Shown here: positions 29,205 through 38,607 of the stretch, piece by piece
Position numbering within the stretch: position 1 is the first letter of the stretch
Layout: the number at the start of each line of letters is the position of its first letter
NCBI RefSeq assembly: GCF_002105755.1
Contig: NZ_CP020821.1
Location: 1,178,001-1,242,000, forward strand
Origin: Mycobacterium colombiense CECT 3035
Lineage (GTDB): Bacteria > Actinomycetota > Actinomycetes > Mycobacteriales > Mycobacteriaceae
Reading direction: 5' to 3'
Length of the DNA stretch: 64,000 bases
Made by a program: the position numbers and the translations under genes
Notes under the pieces: generated by a model
Database searches by the model: none
The model's input: the letters and a program-made list of their open reading frames with translations, nothing else
Told to the model about the DNA's origin: nothing

Positions 29205-31033
29205 CGAGGCCGCAATCTACTGCTGAAGGCGCCCGGAACGCGATGGTCGCCGGCCTGCTGGCCTCGGGCGTCTCGGTCAACGGGCTGCAGCCCAGCCACA
29301 ATCCGCAGGTTGCGGCGCAGATGTTCGCCACCGCCACCAACCTGGATCCGGGGATGTGCGACGCCTGGCTGGCGCGGATCCTGGCGGGGGAGCAGAGCAT
29401 CGACGTGCTGGCCGGTGCGTGGTCCTCGATCCGGACGTTCGGCTGGGAGACTCGCCGCCTCGGGGTGACCGAATTGCAGTTCCGCCCAGAGGTTTCCGAC
29501 GGGTTGTTCCTGCGGCTGGCCGTCACCAGCGTGGAGACGTTGGCGTGCGCGTACGCCGCCGTCCTCGCCGAAGCGAAACGCTACGAGGAAGCCGCGAAAC
29601 TGATCGACGGTGTCGAACCCCGTCAACCGGTCGACGAGGAACTCGTCAGCTACGTCCGCGGCGTGCTGTACTTCCGCACGGCTCGGTGGCCGGATGTGCT
29701 GAATCAATTCGCCGAGGGAAAGAGCTGGCGGCAGCCCGAACTGAAGGCCGCGGGCGCGGCGATGGCCACCACGGCGCTGGCTTCGCTGGGTGTGTTCGAG
29801 GAGGCCTTGCGTCGCGGTCAGGATGCGATCGAGGGCGACCGGGTGCCGGGCGCCGCCAACATCGCGCTGTACACCCAGGGCATGTGCTTGCGGCACCTGG
29901 GCCGCGAGGACGAGGCCGTCGAGCTGCTGCGCCGGGTGTATTCGCGGGACCCGAAGTTCACCCCGGCCCGTGAAGCGCTGGACAACCCGAACTTCCGCCT
30001 GGTCCTGACCGACCCGGAGACGATCGAGGCCCGGACCGACCCGTGGGATCCGGACAGCGCGCCGACCCGCGCCGAGACGGAGGCCGCCCGCCACGCCGAA
30101 GAGGCGGCGAAGTACCTGGCCGAAGGCGACGCCGAACTCAACGCCATGCTTGGCATGGAACGCGCCAAGCGCGAGATCAAGCTGATCAAGTCGACCACCA
30201 AGGTGAACCTGGCGCGCGCCAAGATGGGTCTGCCCGTGCCGGTCACCTCGCGCCACACGTTGTTGCTCGGCCCGCCCGGTACCGGAAAGACCTCGGTGGC
30301 AAGGGCTTTCAGTAAGCAGTTGTGCGGGTTGACCGTGCTGCGCAAGCCCGTGGTGGTGGAAACCAGCCGCACCAAGCTACTGGGCCGCTACATGGCGGAC
30401 GCGGAGAAGAACACCGAGGAACTCCTCGAGGGCGCCTTGGGCGGCGCGGTGTTCTTCGACGAGATGCACACGCTGCACGAGAAGGGTTACCAGCAGGGCG
30501 ACCCGTACGGCAACGCGATCATCAATACGTTGCTGTTGTACATGGAGAATCATCGCGACGAGCTGGTGGTGTTCGGCGCCGGCTACGCCAAGGCCATGGA
30601 CAAGATGCTCGAAGTGAATCAGGGTCTGCGGCGGCGCTTTTCGACCGTCATCGAGTTCTTCAGCTACACCCCGGACGAGCTGGTGGCGCTGACCCGGCTG
30701 ATGGGCCAGGAGAACGAAGACGTGATCACCGACGAATCGGCGCAGGCGCTGTTGCCGTCGTACACGAAGTTCTACCTCGACGAAAGTTATTCGGAGGACG
30801 GCGATCTCATCCGCGGCATCGATACGCTCGGCAACGCCGGTTTCGTGCGCAACGTGGTGGAGAAGGCCCGCGATCACCGGAGCTTCCGGCTGGACGACGA
30901 GGACCTGGATGCGGTGCTGTCCAGCGACGTGACCGAGTTCAGCGAGCGGCAGCTGCTGCGGTTCAAGGAACTGACCCAGGAGGATCTGGCCGAAGGCCTC
31001 AGCGCGGCGGTCGCCGAAAAGAAGTCGGACTAG
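29201..31033 (+). CDS. eccA5: ESX-5 AAA+ ATPase EccA5
   Basis: 610 residues. The N-terminal TPR-like helical domain (about 1-290) recognises substrates or chaperones; the C-terminal CbxX/CfxQ-type AAA+ domain has Walker A GPPGTGKT (357-364) and Walker B VFFDEMHTL. Cytosolic; thought to release PE/PPE proteins from EspG5. Its ATG overlaps the restored eccE5 stop. It is the last gene of the ESX-5 core. M. tuberculosis has lppT and PPE28-30 after it; these are absent here. Confidence 0.95.
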   Translation: MTRPQSTAEGARNAMVAGLLASGVSVNGLQPSHNPQVAAQMFATATNLDPGMCDAWLARILAGEQSIDVLAGAWSSIRTFGWETRRLGVTELQFRPEVSDGLFLRLAVTSVETLACAYAAVLAEAKRYEEAAKLIDGVEPRQPVDEELVSYVRGVLYFRTARWPDVLNQFAEGKSWRQPELKAAGAAMATTALASLGVFEEALRRGQDAIEGDRVPGAANIALYTQGMCLRHLGREDEAVELLRRVYSRDPKFTPAREALDNPNFRLVLTDPETIEARTDPWDPDSAPTRAETEAARHAEEAAKYLAEGDAELNAMLGMERAKREIKLIKSTTKVNLARAKMGLPVPVTSRHTLLLGPPGTGKTSVARAFSKQLCGLTVLRKPVVVETSRTKLLGRYMADAEKNTEELLEGALGGAVFFDEMHTLHEKGYQQGDPYGNAIINTLLLYMENHRDELVVFGAGYAKAMDKMLEVNQGLRRRFSTVIEFFSYTPDELVALTRLMGQENEDVITDESAQALLPSYTKFYLDESYSEDGDLIRGIDTLGNAGFVRNVVEKARDHRSFRLDDEDLDAVLSSDVTEFSERQLLRFKELTQEDLAEGLSAAVAEKKSD

Positions 31034-31099
31034 CCGCGGACCCGCGGGCGAACTGGCCCGCGCGTGGCGGTAAGGTGAATTGTTGCGATCGAGTGGTAG

Positions 31100-31137
31100 T
31101 TAGGGTTGACTTACCTTCGCTTCTTTGCAACGATAAC
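31100..31137 (+). promoter_or_regulatory. Candidate promoter with iron-box-like palindrome ahead of the M-box
   Basis: TTGACT at 31106-31111 could be a -35 element, with a weak -10 around 31129-31137. Overlapping it, 31100-31118 (TTAGGGTTGACTTACCTTC) matches 13 of 19 positions of the mycobacterial IdeR iron box as I recall it. Just downstream, TTGCAA occurs twice (31125-31130, 31139-31144). All inferred; no transcription start can be read from sequence alone. Confidence 0.35.
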
Positions 31138-31149
31138 CATTGCAAGCAC

Positions 31150-31307
31150 CTCGTTAGGTGAGGCGTCTGCACGGACACAGGCCACTGACCTCGAACGTCG
31201 AAAGACGCCCAGGGTCAGGACAGCTCTTCCCGGCTTAAGGGTTGAGCCCAAGTGGCTTCCGGACTTCGTTGGCCGGATACGCCGTGTGGTGCCAAAGCTC
31301 TGACGAG
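31150..31307 (+). ncRNA. M-box (ykoK) magnesium riboswitch aptamer
   Basis: The conserved M-box segments appear in order: GTTAGGTGAGGC at the 5' end, the AACGTCGAAAGACGCC hairpin followed by CAGGGTCAG, and GCCAAAGCTC near the 3' end. The closing P1 stem pairs CTCGT (31150-31154) with ACGAG (31303-31307). M-boxes fold when Mg2+ is bound and switch off downstream Mg2+ uptake genes. In M. tuberculosis an M-box precedes PE20 (Rv1806); the same placement here puts PE20 and the following genes under Mg2+ control. Confidence 0.92.
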
Positions 31308-31308
31308 A

Positions 31309-31349
31309 GGGGTGCCGCAACCGGCTGTATCGCCCGGTTGTTCCTCCCC
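31309..31349 (+). promoter_or_regulatory. Expression-platform hairpin of the M-box
   Basis: A perfect 7-bp stem, CAACCGG (31318-31324) against CCGGTTG (31334-31340), can be extended by GGGG (31309-31312) against CCCC (31346-31349). It starts right after the 3' strand of P1, where a terminator or a rho-access structure would be expected. No long T-run follows. The remaining leader to the PE20 start (about 250 nt) holds no gene. Confidence 0.5.
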
Positions 31350-31596
31350 GTGTGCGCTGTGCGGCGCCCCCGCGTGCCCTGGCTTAGAGGAGGTGAGAGC
31401 GAATTAGTCCCGATGACAGTCCGTATGCCAGATCGTTGACCATTTCGCGTCGATCCGATCTCGGCATCGCATTTTCCTGAATTGGCTTGTAGCTAGCCAA
31501 TTTTCGTAACACGCGCGCTCTGACATGTGGTGTAGGCGCGCGCCCGCGGCTGGCCAGAATCTCTGGCACGCCGACTTCTTCGTGGGGAGATTTGTG

Positions 31597-31896
31597 ATGA
31601 ATTTTGTTACCGCACAGCCGGAATCGCTGGACATTGCCGCCAGCCGGTTACACGAGATCGGTTCGGCCCTGACCGCCCAGAACTCAGCCACCGCCGCCCC
31701 GATGACGGGAGTGGCGCCCGCCGCCGCCGACGAGGTATCGCTGCTGACCGCCGCGCAATTCGCACGGCACGGCCAGACTTTTCAGGCGCTCAGCGCCCAA
31801 GCCGCGGCGATACATGAAAACTTCGTGACCACCTTGCAGGTCAGCGCCGGATCGTATGCGGCCACCGAGGCGGCCAACGCCGTCGCGGCCCGCTGA
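31597..31896 (+). CDS. PE20: PE family protein (PE20 position)
   Basis: A 99-residue PE protein starting [22 protein letters not shown] at 8-9. The open frame extends upstream, but ATG 31597 gives the canonical PE start. First gene behind the M-box, 18 bp before PPE31, so a PE/PPE pair. In M. tuberculosis PE20/PPE31 is linked to Mg2+ acquisition across the outer membrane. Export is expected through ESX-5. Confidence 0.93.
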   Translation: MNFVTAQPESLDIAASRLHEIGSALTAQNSATAAPMTGVAPAAADEVSLLTAAQFARHGQTFQALSAQAAAIHENFVTTLQVSAGSYAATEAANAVAAR

Positions 31897-31913
31897 ACCC
31901 TAAAGGGGGGACC

Positions 31914-33101
31914 ATGTTGGATTTTGCGGCGCTGCCGCCGGAAATCAACTCGGCCAGAATGTATTCCGGCCCGGGATCGGGACCGATGCTGGCCGCCGCT
32001 GCCGCCTGGAACACAATGGCCGCCGAGATGCGTGCCGCGGCAGCCTCTTACGGCTCGGTAGTAACCGAGCTCAGCAGTGAAGGCTGGCTGGGTCCTTCAT
32101 CGATGTCGATGTTGGCCGCGGCAGCGCCCTATCTGGCGTGGCTGGACGGCACCGCCACCCAGGCCGAGGAGGTCGGCAGCCAAGCCTTCGCCGCCGCCAC
32201 CGCTTACGAGTCGGCGTTTGCGATGACGGTGCCCCCGGCGGTGGTCGCGGCCAATCGGGCCCAACTGGCGATGCTGGTGGCGACCAACATCTTTGGTCAA
32301 AACACCCCGGCGATCGCCGCCACCGAAGCGCAATACGCCGAAATGTGGGCCCAGGACGCGGGCGCGATGAACGGCTATGCCACCGCATCGAGCGCGGCGG
32401 CACAATTCACGCCATTGGCCACACCGCAGTCGAACACCAACGCCGACGGCGTGGCTGGCCAAACCAACGCGGTGGCTCAGGTGGCTCAAACGCCGGCCGG
32501 TGCCGTCCAGTCGAACCTGTCGTCGGCGGCCAGCGGTTCCAGCTCCTCGTCTCCCGGGTCGGTGTCGTCGTATCTGGCGGGCCTGCTGAGCGGATCGGAC
32601 AATTCGGCCTTCGGCACCTTCACGAATGGCAACTTCTTCAGTACCGCGGTGGTCAACGGTGCTCTTGCCGGTGGCCCGTTCAACCCGCAATTCATCATTT
32701 CGTCGCTCCAGGGCGTCCTGGCGGCGCAGCACGCCACGGCGCTGGGGGGCCTCGGGGACTTCGCCGCGGATGCCGACGGCGTCGCGGCTGCCGACCTGGC
32801 ATCGAACACGGTGGGGTCTGCCGGCCTCGGCGGCGCATCCGCCGGGGTGGGTAACGCGCATCTGGTGGGGTCGATGTCGGTGCCGCAAAGCTGGGCGTCG
32901 GCGGCCAATATCAACCCGGGTCAAACCGCCGTGCAGGCCACCGGCGTCACCGGTCTCACTGACGCCGGCGCAGCGCCGGCGGCGGGCGGACCCGGGGGCG
33001 TCGCGGGTCCGATGGGCGGCACCGGTAGGCGACTGCGCCGCGCCATTCCCAAATACGGGTTCCGACCCGTCGTCATGCCACGTCCGCCGGCCGCCGGCTG
33101 A
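31914..33101 (+). CDS. PPE31: PPE family protein, PPE-SVP type (PPE31 position)
   Basis: A 395-residue PPE protein with [19 protein letters not shown] at the start, a Ser/Asn-rich middle, SVP motif GSMSVPQSW and end [15 protein letters not shown]. The ATG at 31914 follows AAAGGGGGGACC. It pairs with PE20 immediately upstream and lies under the Mg2+ riboswitch. The gene-name match rests on position and partner, not on a sequence search. Confidence 0.9.
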   Translation: MLDFAALPPEINSARMYSGPGSGPMLAAAAAWNTMAAEMRAAAASYGSVVTELSSEGWLGPSSMSMLAAAAPYLAWLDGTATQAEEVGSQAFAAATAYESAFAMTVPPAVVAANRAQLAMLVATNIFGQNTPAIAATEAQYAEMWAQDAGAMNGYATASSAAAQFTPLATPQSNTNADGVAGQTNAVAQVAQTPAGAVQSNLSSAASGSSSSSPGSVSSYLAGLLSGSDNSAFGTFTNGNFFSTAVVNGALAGGPFNPQFIISSLQGVLAAQHATALGGLGDFAADADGVAAADLASNTVGSAGLGGASAGVGNAHLVGSMSVPQSWASAANINPGQTAVQATGVTGLTDAGAAPAAGGPGGVAGPMGGTGRRLRRAIPKYGFRPVVMPRPPAAG

Positions 33102-33120
33102 GAACTCTGGAGAAGATGTC

Positions 33121-34332
33121 ATGTCGCTTTATGTTGGATTGCCGCCGGAAATCAACTCGGCCAGAATGTATTCCGGCCCAGGCTCGGAATCCATGCTGGC
33201 CGCCGCCGCCGCGTGGAACGCCGTTTCTGCTGAAATGCGCTCCGCTGCAACCAATTACGAATCGGTGATCGCCGCGCTGACCAGCGAAGGCTGGTTCGGG
33301 CCGTCCTCGGCGAAAATGTCGGCTGCGGTGGCACCTTTCGTCGAGTGGCTCAACGCCACCGCCTCGCAGGCCGAGCAGGCCGGCACGCAAGCCAACGCGG
33401 CCGCGGCAGCCTATGAGGCCGCGTTCGCCGCGACCGTGCCGCCGGCGGCGGTCGCGGCCAATCGCACCCAGCTGACGAACTTGGTGGCGAGCAACATTTT
33501 CGGCCAGAACGCCGGATTGATCGCGGCCAACGAGGTCCAATACGGCGAGATGTGGGCTCAAGACGCGGCCGCGATGACGAACTACAGCGCGGCCTCGCGC
33601 GCGGCAACCGAAATGACGCCGTTCCAACAGCCGCAAGCCGCCACGACCAGCGACGGCGTCGCGCAGCAAGCCGTCACGGTTGCTCAAGCCAGCGGCGCGA
33701 CCAGCGCCAGCGACCCGTCGGGTGGACTGCTTGCGTGGCTGGGACTGGCGCCCAATACCAACGGCGCCGGCCAGTCCGGTCTCGCGGGACTCATGAACTT
33801 CTTGGATGGATCCGACGGGAACGTGTTCGGAAGCTTCCTCAACAATGCCTCGGTCGCCAACTTCTCCAACGCGTTCACCACCAGCGGGCTGCTGAACCCG
33901 ACGTCGTTCATCGACGCGGCGGTCAACATGAACTCCATCTCCTCCCTGAACGCCGTCGACTCAACCACGTCGGGACTGGGGGTCCTTGCCGCCGGACTCG
34001 GGGGGACCGCGAATCTGGCGTCGGTGACCGCGCCCGGCGCGGCAGCGGTGGCGGGCGTGGGCCAGGCGAGCCTGGTTGGGGCCCTGTCTGTTCCGCCGGC
34101 CTGGGGCGCCACCGGGGCGGCGATCACGCCACTGGCGGCGACGACTCAGGTCGGCCTGGGCGCCTACCACGGCTTCGGTTCCGCCACCCCGATGGTGATG
34201 GAAGAGGCTGGGGCGGTGGGCATGCCGGGTGTGCCCCTGGCTGGCATCCCCGGTGGGCATGAGGAGGAGTTCTCTGAACCTATGTACGGGTTCCGCCTCC
34301 GCATCATGGGTCGCCCGCCGGCGGCCGGCTAG
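33121..34332 (+). CDS. PPE32: PPE family protein, PPE-SVP type (PPE32 position)
   Basis: A 403-residue PPE protein starting [19 protein letters not shown], with SVP motif GALSVPPAW and an end YGFRLRIMGRPPAAG preceded by an acidic GGHEEEFSEP stretch. 19 bp after PPE31, in the same operon; ATG 33121 follows TGGAGAAG. The PPE core is closely related to PPE31, showing a tandem duplication. Predicted ESX-5 substrate. Confidence 0.9.
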   Translation: MSLYVGLPPEINSARMYSGPGSESMLAAAAAWNAVSAEMRSAATNYESVIAALTSEGWFGPSSAKMSAAVAPFVEWLNATASQAEQAGTQANAAAAAYEAAFAATVPPAAVAANRTQLTNLVASNIFGQNAGLIAANEVQYGEMWAQDAAAMTNYSAASRAATEMTPFQQPQAATTSDGVAQQAVTVAQASGATSASDPSGGLLAWLGLAPNTNGAGQSGLAGLMNFLDGSDGNVFGSFLNNASVANFSNAFTTSGLLNPTSFIDAAVNMNSISSLNAVDSTTSGLGVLAAGLGGTANLASVTAPGAAAVAGVGQASLVGALSVPPAWGATGAAITPLAATTQVGLGAYHGFGSATPMVMEEAGAVGMPGVPLAGIPGGHEEEFSEPMYGFRLRIMGRPPAAG

Positions 34333-34349
34333 GGAAGGGAACTTTCGAC

Positions 34350-34685
34350 ATGCGATTCCTACCGTTTCTGGCCGGCGCCGTTGCCTTCGCCGGCCTGGCG
34401 CTACCAGCGCACGCCGATTCCGATGACGACGCGTTCCTGGCCGCCCTCAATAAGGCTGGAATCACCTATCAGAACCCCGACCGCGCAATAAAAGCCGGCC
34501 AAAAGGTGTGCGACTTGGCCAATTCAGGCACCACGGAACTCGACATCATCAGGGACGTCCACGACCTCAACCCGGCCTTCACCACCGCAAAGGCTGCCCT
34601 GTTCGTCCAGGCCGCCGCCAGCGTCTACTGCCCTGACCGTCTATCCGCCGGCGATGGCGGGACAAACCCCCGCACCCCTGGCTGA
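34350..34685 (+). CDS. DUF732 small secreted protein
   Basis: 111 residues with a Sec signal peptide (MRFLPFLAGAVAFAGLALPAHA, the last residues forming an AHA cleavage site when split) and a DUF732 domain. Visible features are AFLAALNKAGITYQNPDRAI, VCDLANSG and YCPDRL, with two cysteines likely forming a disulfide. Starts 17 bp after PPE32, so it is part of the Mg2+-controlled operon. It resembles Rv1810-type proteins; two paralogues lie at 38608 and 39034. The function of the family is unknown. Confidence 0.85.
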   Translation: MRFLPFLAGAVAFAGLALPAHADSDDDAFLAALNKAGITYQNPDRAIKAGQKVCDLANSGTTELDIIRDVHDLNPAFTTAKAALFVQAAASVYCPDRLSAGDGGTNPRTPG

Positions 34686-35843
34686 CGCATCGGAGGCGGG
34701 AACCGCGTCCGCACGGGGCCCCGGAGCCGCCGTGCCCGTGTGTGGCGGGTCCCCCTGGCCGGGCGCAATCGCCGGACGTAGCTTGCGCGTCGGGGCCTCT
34801 TCACGCGACGCAACCGGTTGTGGAGTTGGCCGGGCGGCCCGTTGCATTTCCACCACACAAACCCAGAGATCCGGCCCGTTAGCAACTTCTCACACCGCGG
34901 TTATCAACCCTGTGAGGGCATCGAAAACCCCAGCGATCAGCGAATAACGCCTCCCAGGAAATTGTCAGTAGCTAATCAGTGCTAGAGCAGACTGACCGCG
35001 TCTACTCGTATGAGGAAACCTGAGGAGAACGGTATGACGATCAATTGCCGGTCCGGCGATAGAGGGACCCGCGGTGCCCTGATTCGCGGCCGGGGCGCGC
35101 TCTCGCACGCTGAACATCTGGCGGTCGTTCGTGCTGCCGTGGCCGTTGCCGGCGACCCTCGGAGCGCTACCTCCGCGGTCGTCCGCGCGAGGTCATCACC
35201 GGTGGTTGGACTACGACGGCCGGGCGATTTACCGGCGGGGCAATTCCTATGGACAGAAGGCTCGCCAAGGCCCGGGATGCGATAACAACAAACCGATAAA
35301 CGAACAACTTAGCGATTTACTGAAACCGATAGGGGAGGTTGTCAAGATTCGCGATCGGACACAATAGCGGTAGAATCGGGTCAATTATCAGGTCGGCATG
35401 GCGCCGATTTTCGCACAGAATCAGCCGAATTAACAGACCAACGGACTAATGACATTTAGCCGCGGCTCAACGCTGCTCACAATTGCCCTTACCGGTGATT
35501 CATGCCACTAATTCACCCGGCGCCATGTGCGGTTCTCACACAGCTCACGACGGCGCGAACATGTTTGTTTAACAAGCGTTTACCTCACGGCTACGCTGGA
35601 CGAAATAACTGATCGGCACCATCGTCGGTGCAAAAGCAACGTGGCTTGACTAGTCGTTCGGGCGCCATTCAGGCGCCGATTCAGAGCTAGGAGCAGGATG
35701 GCTTTGTTGTCTGCAGTACATGGAATCTGCACATGTATCTCGTAGCAGATTTGATGAATTCCCTTAGAGCTGCGACTTTGTCGATGCCCGGGCCGCAACT
35801 GCGTGCCTACCATGGCCGCCAGATGAGGGACCGGAGGTTTTAG
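34686..35843. other. 1.16-kb AT-richer intergenic region with an Esx remnant
   Basis: The longest gene-poor stretch in the window. The first 250 bp are ordinary GC-rich DNA without a gene. From about 34880 the GC content drops visibly, and 35290-35600 is the most AT-rich DNA of the window. It contains the decayed esxN copy (listed separately) and small hairpins (GCACC/GGTGC near 35613-35628, GGCGCC/GGCGCC at 35661-35677). No intact gene is supported. Such AT-rich islands are typical targets of Lsr2 silencing. Confidence 0.55.
35034..35285 (+). pseudogene. Decayed esxN-type gene
   Basis: The DNA aligns by eye with esxN over most of its length. The start ATGACGATCAATTGC (against ATGAGCATTAACTACCAG) gives MTIN, followed by GALIRG and EHLAVVRA, matching EsxN GALIRA and EHQAIVRD. 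After a frame change the 3' part reads IYRRGNSYGQK against EsxN IYEQANSHGQK. The WxG turn is lost, the frame breaks and the gene ends early. A TGAGGAGAACGGT ribosome site like that of esxN is still present. It is a fossil of an extra ESX-5 substrate gene, probably left from an esx-PE-PPE duplication. Confidence 0.75.
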
Positions 35844-37109
35844 ATGTTGGATTTCGGGGCTTATCCGCCGGAATACAACTCGGGGCGGATGTACGTCGGA
35901 GCGGGGTCGGGGCCGCTGCTGGCCGCGGCGGCTGCCTGGGACGAATTGGCCGCGGAGCTGCAAAGCACGGGGGCGTCGTACAGCTCCACAATCGAAACTC
36001 TTGCGACGGGTCCGTGGACCGGCCCCTCCTCCATCGCGATGGCGGCCGCGGCGGCGCCGTACGTGGCGTGGATTCACGCCACCGGTGCGCAGGCCGAGCA
36101 GGCGGGCGCCCAGGCCAAGCTCGCGGCCGGGGCCTACGAGGCCGCGTTCGCGGCGACGGTTCCGCCGCCGGTGATCGCCGCCAACCGCTCGTTGCTCGCG
36201 ACCTTGGTCGCCACCAACATCCTCGGCCAGAACACCCCGGCGATCGCCGCCACCGAAGCCCACTACATGGAGATGTGGGCGCAGGATGCCGCCGCCATGT
36301 ACGCGTACACAGCGGCTTCGGCGAGCGCCTCTCAGTTGACCCCGTTCGCCGAGCCGCCCCGGACCACCAACGACTCGGCCGGTCCGACGCAAGCCGCCGC
36401 GGTCGCCCAGAGCACCGGGCAGTCCAGCGGGGCTACCGTCAGCCACCTGTCCCAGCTGAGCACCACGACGGCGCCGGCGGCACAGGCCGCGAGCAACGCC
36501 AGCACCACGCCGACGGCGGCGTCCGGTTCGTCACTCACCCTGCCGAGTGCGATAACCAACTGGAACGAGTTCTGGTCGGTCGCCACCGGGCCGTTCTCCC
36601 CGCAGTCCTGGAGCAGCATCCCGGGTGGCCCGTTCCTGTCATTCGGCCAGGCCTACGCCTGGGGCCAGAACGGGCAAGGCGCCGCCGCCTATCTGGCCGG
36701 GCCGAAAGCCATCTCCGGGGCGTTGGCGCCGCTGACCAGTGGCGCCAACGCCGTCAAGCCCATGCTGAGCTCCGCGGTCGGGGCGGGGCAGGCGTCGGGG
36801 TCGATGGGCAAAGCCGCCCTGGTCGGCAGCATGTCGGTGCCGCAGGGCTGGACCGAAGCCGCCCCGGCGATCAGAACACTCGCCCAGGGGCTGCCGACCA
36901 ACTTGGCGGCGGCGCCGGCCGCGATGGCCGCCGAGGAGGGCGTCTTCAACCAGATGGCCCTGTCCAGCCTGGCCGGCCGCGCCGTCGCGGCCGCCGCAAC
37001 CCGGCCGGCCGGGGGAGCCGGGACGGTAGTGGGCTCGCTGGGCGGCGTTGCCGCCGAGGCCGATCCGGCCGCGGCCACCATCATCGTGATCCCGTGTGTC
37101 GAGGAGTGA
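35844..37109 (+). CDS. PPE family protein, PPE-SVP type, with hydrophobic-acidic tail
   Basis: A 421-residue PPE protein: [19 protein letters not shown] start (ATG 35844 after CCGGAGGT), SVP motif GSMSVPQGW, then an Ala-rich region and an unusual end [11 protein letters not shown] in place of the normal YGFRP...RPP ending. The C-terminal Cys is rare for PPE proteins. It is separated by 1.1 kb from the PE20 operon, so it may have its own promoter. It is followed 68 bp later by another PPE gene. No PE partner is adjacent. Predicted ESX-5 substrate. Confidence 0.88.
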   Translation: MLDFGAYPPEYNSGRMYVGAGSGPLLAAAAAWDELAAELQSTGASYSSTIETLATGPWTGPSSIAMAAAAAPYVAWIHATGAQAEQAGAQAKLAAGAYEAAFAATVPPPVIAANRSLLATLVATNILGQNTPAIAATEAHYMEMWAQDAAAMYAYTAASASASQLTPFAEPPRTTNDSAGPTQAAAVAQSTGQSSGATVSHLSQLSTTTAPAAQAASNASTTPTAASGSSLTLPSAITNWNEFWSVATGPFSPQSWSSIPGGPFLSFGQAYAWGQNGQGAAAYLAGPKAISGALAPLTSGANAVKPMLSSAVGAGQASGSMGKAALVGSMSVPQGWTEAAPAIRTLAQGLPTNLAAAPAAMAAEEGVFNQMALSSLAGRAVAAAATRPAGGAGTVVGSLGGVAAEADPAAATIIVIPCVEE

Positions 37110-37177
37110 TCGCGATGACCAAACCGGTTGGCACCCAAGCGCTGTCGATCCAGGCAGCCAGGTAGGGGGTACGCGAG

Positions 37178-38581
37178 ATGTTTTACGGAGCCTTTCCGCC
37201 GGAATTCAATTCGGGCCGGATGTACAGCGGGCCGGGCGCGGGGTCGTTGGTGGCCGCGGCGACGGCGTGGCAGAACCTGGCCACCGAATTGCAGTCCACC
37301 GCGACGTCGTATTCGTCGGTGCTCTCGAGCCTGACCGCCGGGCCCTGGGTGGGTCCGTCGTCGGTCGCCATGGCGAGCGCGGCCACCCCGTATGTGGCCT
37401 GGATGCAGCAGACCGCCGCGCAGGCCGCGCAAGCCGCGGCGCAGGCCACCGAGGCGGCCGCCGCCTACGAGACGGCATTCGCGGCCCACGTGCCGCCTGC
37501 CGTGATCGCGGAAAACCGGGCCCTGCTCGCGCAGCTGGTAGCCACCAACCTGTTCGGGCAGAACACGTCGGCGATCGCCGCGAACGAGGCCCAATACAGC
37601 GAGTTTTGGGCGCAGGACGCCACCGCGATGGACACCTACTTCGCCTCGTCGGCGACCGCGTCCAACAAACTGACGGCGTTCAGCCCGGCACCCAAGACCA
37701 CCAATGAGGCTGCGGCGCCGATGCAAGCCGCGGCGGTGAGTTCGGCGGCCAGCACGCCGGCCGCCAATGTGGCGAACACCGCGGCGAGCGCAGCCACGAC
37801 CACTCTGCCCTACAGCGGATTGTTCTCCGGCCCGGCGAACCTGGCCTATCTCTACAACCAATTCGTCACGGGCCTCCTGAACGGGCTCCCGGGCGGGTCG
37901 AGCTTCTACACGGGCTTGTACAACGCGGTGAAGGTGCCGCTTGGCCTGACGACGCAGTTCAACGACGTCGGGTTGCTGATCAACTTCCCGTTGTCGCAGT
38001 GGCTCAAGTTCGCCCCACCCGTCGGGTATGGGGCGCTGCCCAAAGACGCGCTGGGCGCCGGGCTGGGGGCGCTGGGTTTCGGTCGCGGCACCCTGTACAG
38101 CTCGATCAGTCCGATCGCAGGGATGGGAAATGCCGGCACGCTGGTCGGGAAGTTGTCGATCCCGCCGAGCTGGGCCACGGCCACCCCATCCATCCGGACC
38201 GTCGCCGCCGCCCTGTCGGCCGCCGGAACCGAGGCCGTGCCCGCTTCCGCGCTGGGCCAGGGGAGTCTGTTCAGCTCGATGGGGCTGGCCGGAATGCTGG
38301 GCAGCGCCGTGGGCGCCGGTGGTCCCACCGTGGCGCGGGCGGGCGTGCGCAACCGGATGACCCCGATCAAGGACCTCAAAGACAAGCAATCGCCGGAACA
38401 ACTGAAACGCCTTGTCGCACAGATCTCGGAGAAGCCGGAAACCGTCCAGCACCACAACGTCGATCAGGAGAACCTCGACGCGCTCCTCGAACAGCTGGCC
38501 AAGAAACCCGGCATCCACGCGGTGCATCTGAAAAAGGGTGGCAAGTCGAAGGTTCTGCCAGCCGATGCCCAATCCGGTTGA
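37178..38581 (+). CDS. PPE family protein with a charged C-terminal extension
   Basis: A 467-residue PPE protein: MFYGAFPPEFNSGRMYSG start (ATG 37178, AGGGGGTACGCGAG upstream) and the SVP-like motif GKLSIPPSW (Ile for Val). The last ~75 residues are a hydrophilic Lys/Glu/Gln-rich extension (from about RMTPIKDLKDK to the end), containing PEQLKRLVAQISEKPE and ENLDALLEQLAKKPG as two similar helical segments. This tail is predicted helical and unlike the low-complexity ends of other PPEs here. Followed 26 bp later by a DUF732 gene. Confidence 0.88.
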   Translation: MFYGAFPPEFNSGRMYSGPGAGSLVAAATAWQNLATELQSTATSYSSVLSSLTAGPWVGPSSVAMASAATPYVAWMQQTAAQAAQAAAQATEAAAAYETAFAAHVPPAVIAENRALLAQLVATNLFGQNTSAIAANEAQYSEFWAQDATAMDTYFASSATASNKLTAFSPAPKTTNEAAAPMQAAAVSSAASTPAANVANTAASAATTTLPYSGLFSGPANLAYLYNQFVTGLLNGLPGGSSFYTGLYNAVKVPLGLTTQFNDVGLLINFPLSQWLKFAPPVGYGALPKDALGAGLGALGFGRGTLYSSISPIAGMGNAGTLVGKLSIPPSWATATPSIRTVAAALSAAGTEAVPASALGQGSLFSSMGLAGMLGSAVGAGGPTVARAGVRNRMTPIKDLKDKQSPEQLKRLVAQISEKPETVQHHNVDQENLDALLEQLAKKPGIHAVHLKKGGKSKVLPADAQSG

Positions 38582-38607
38582 CGGACAACGCAGAAGGGTG
38601 ACCAGGG

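Noticed and set aside
37118..37165. 15-codon frame between two PPE genes, starting MTKPVGTQ
   Set aside because: Too short to support; it could be a leader peptide but no regulatory structure goes with it.
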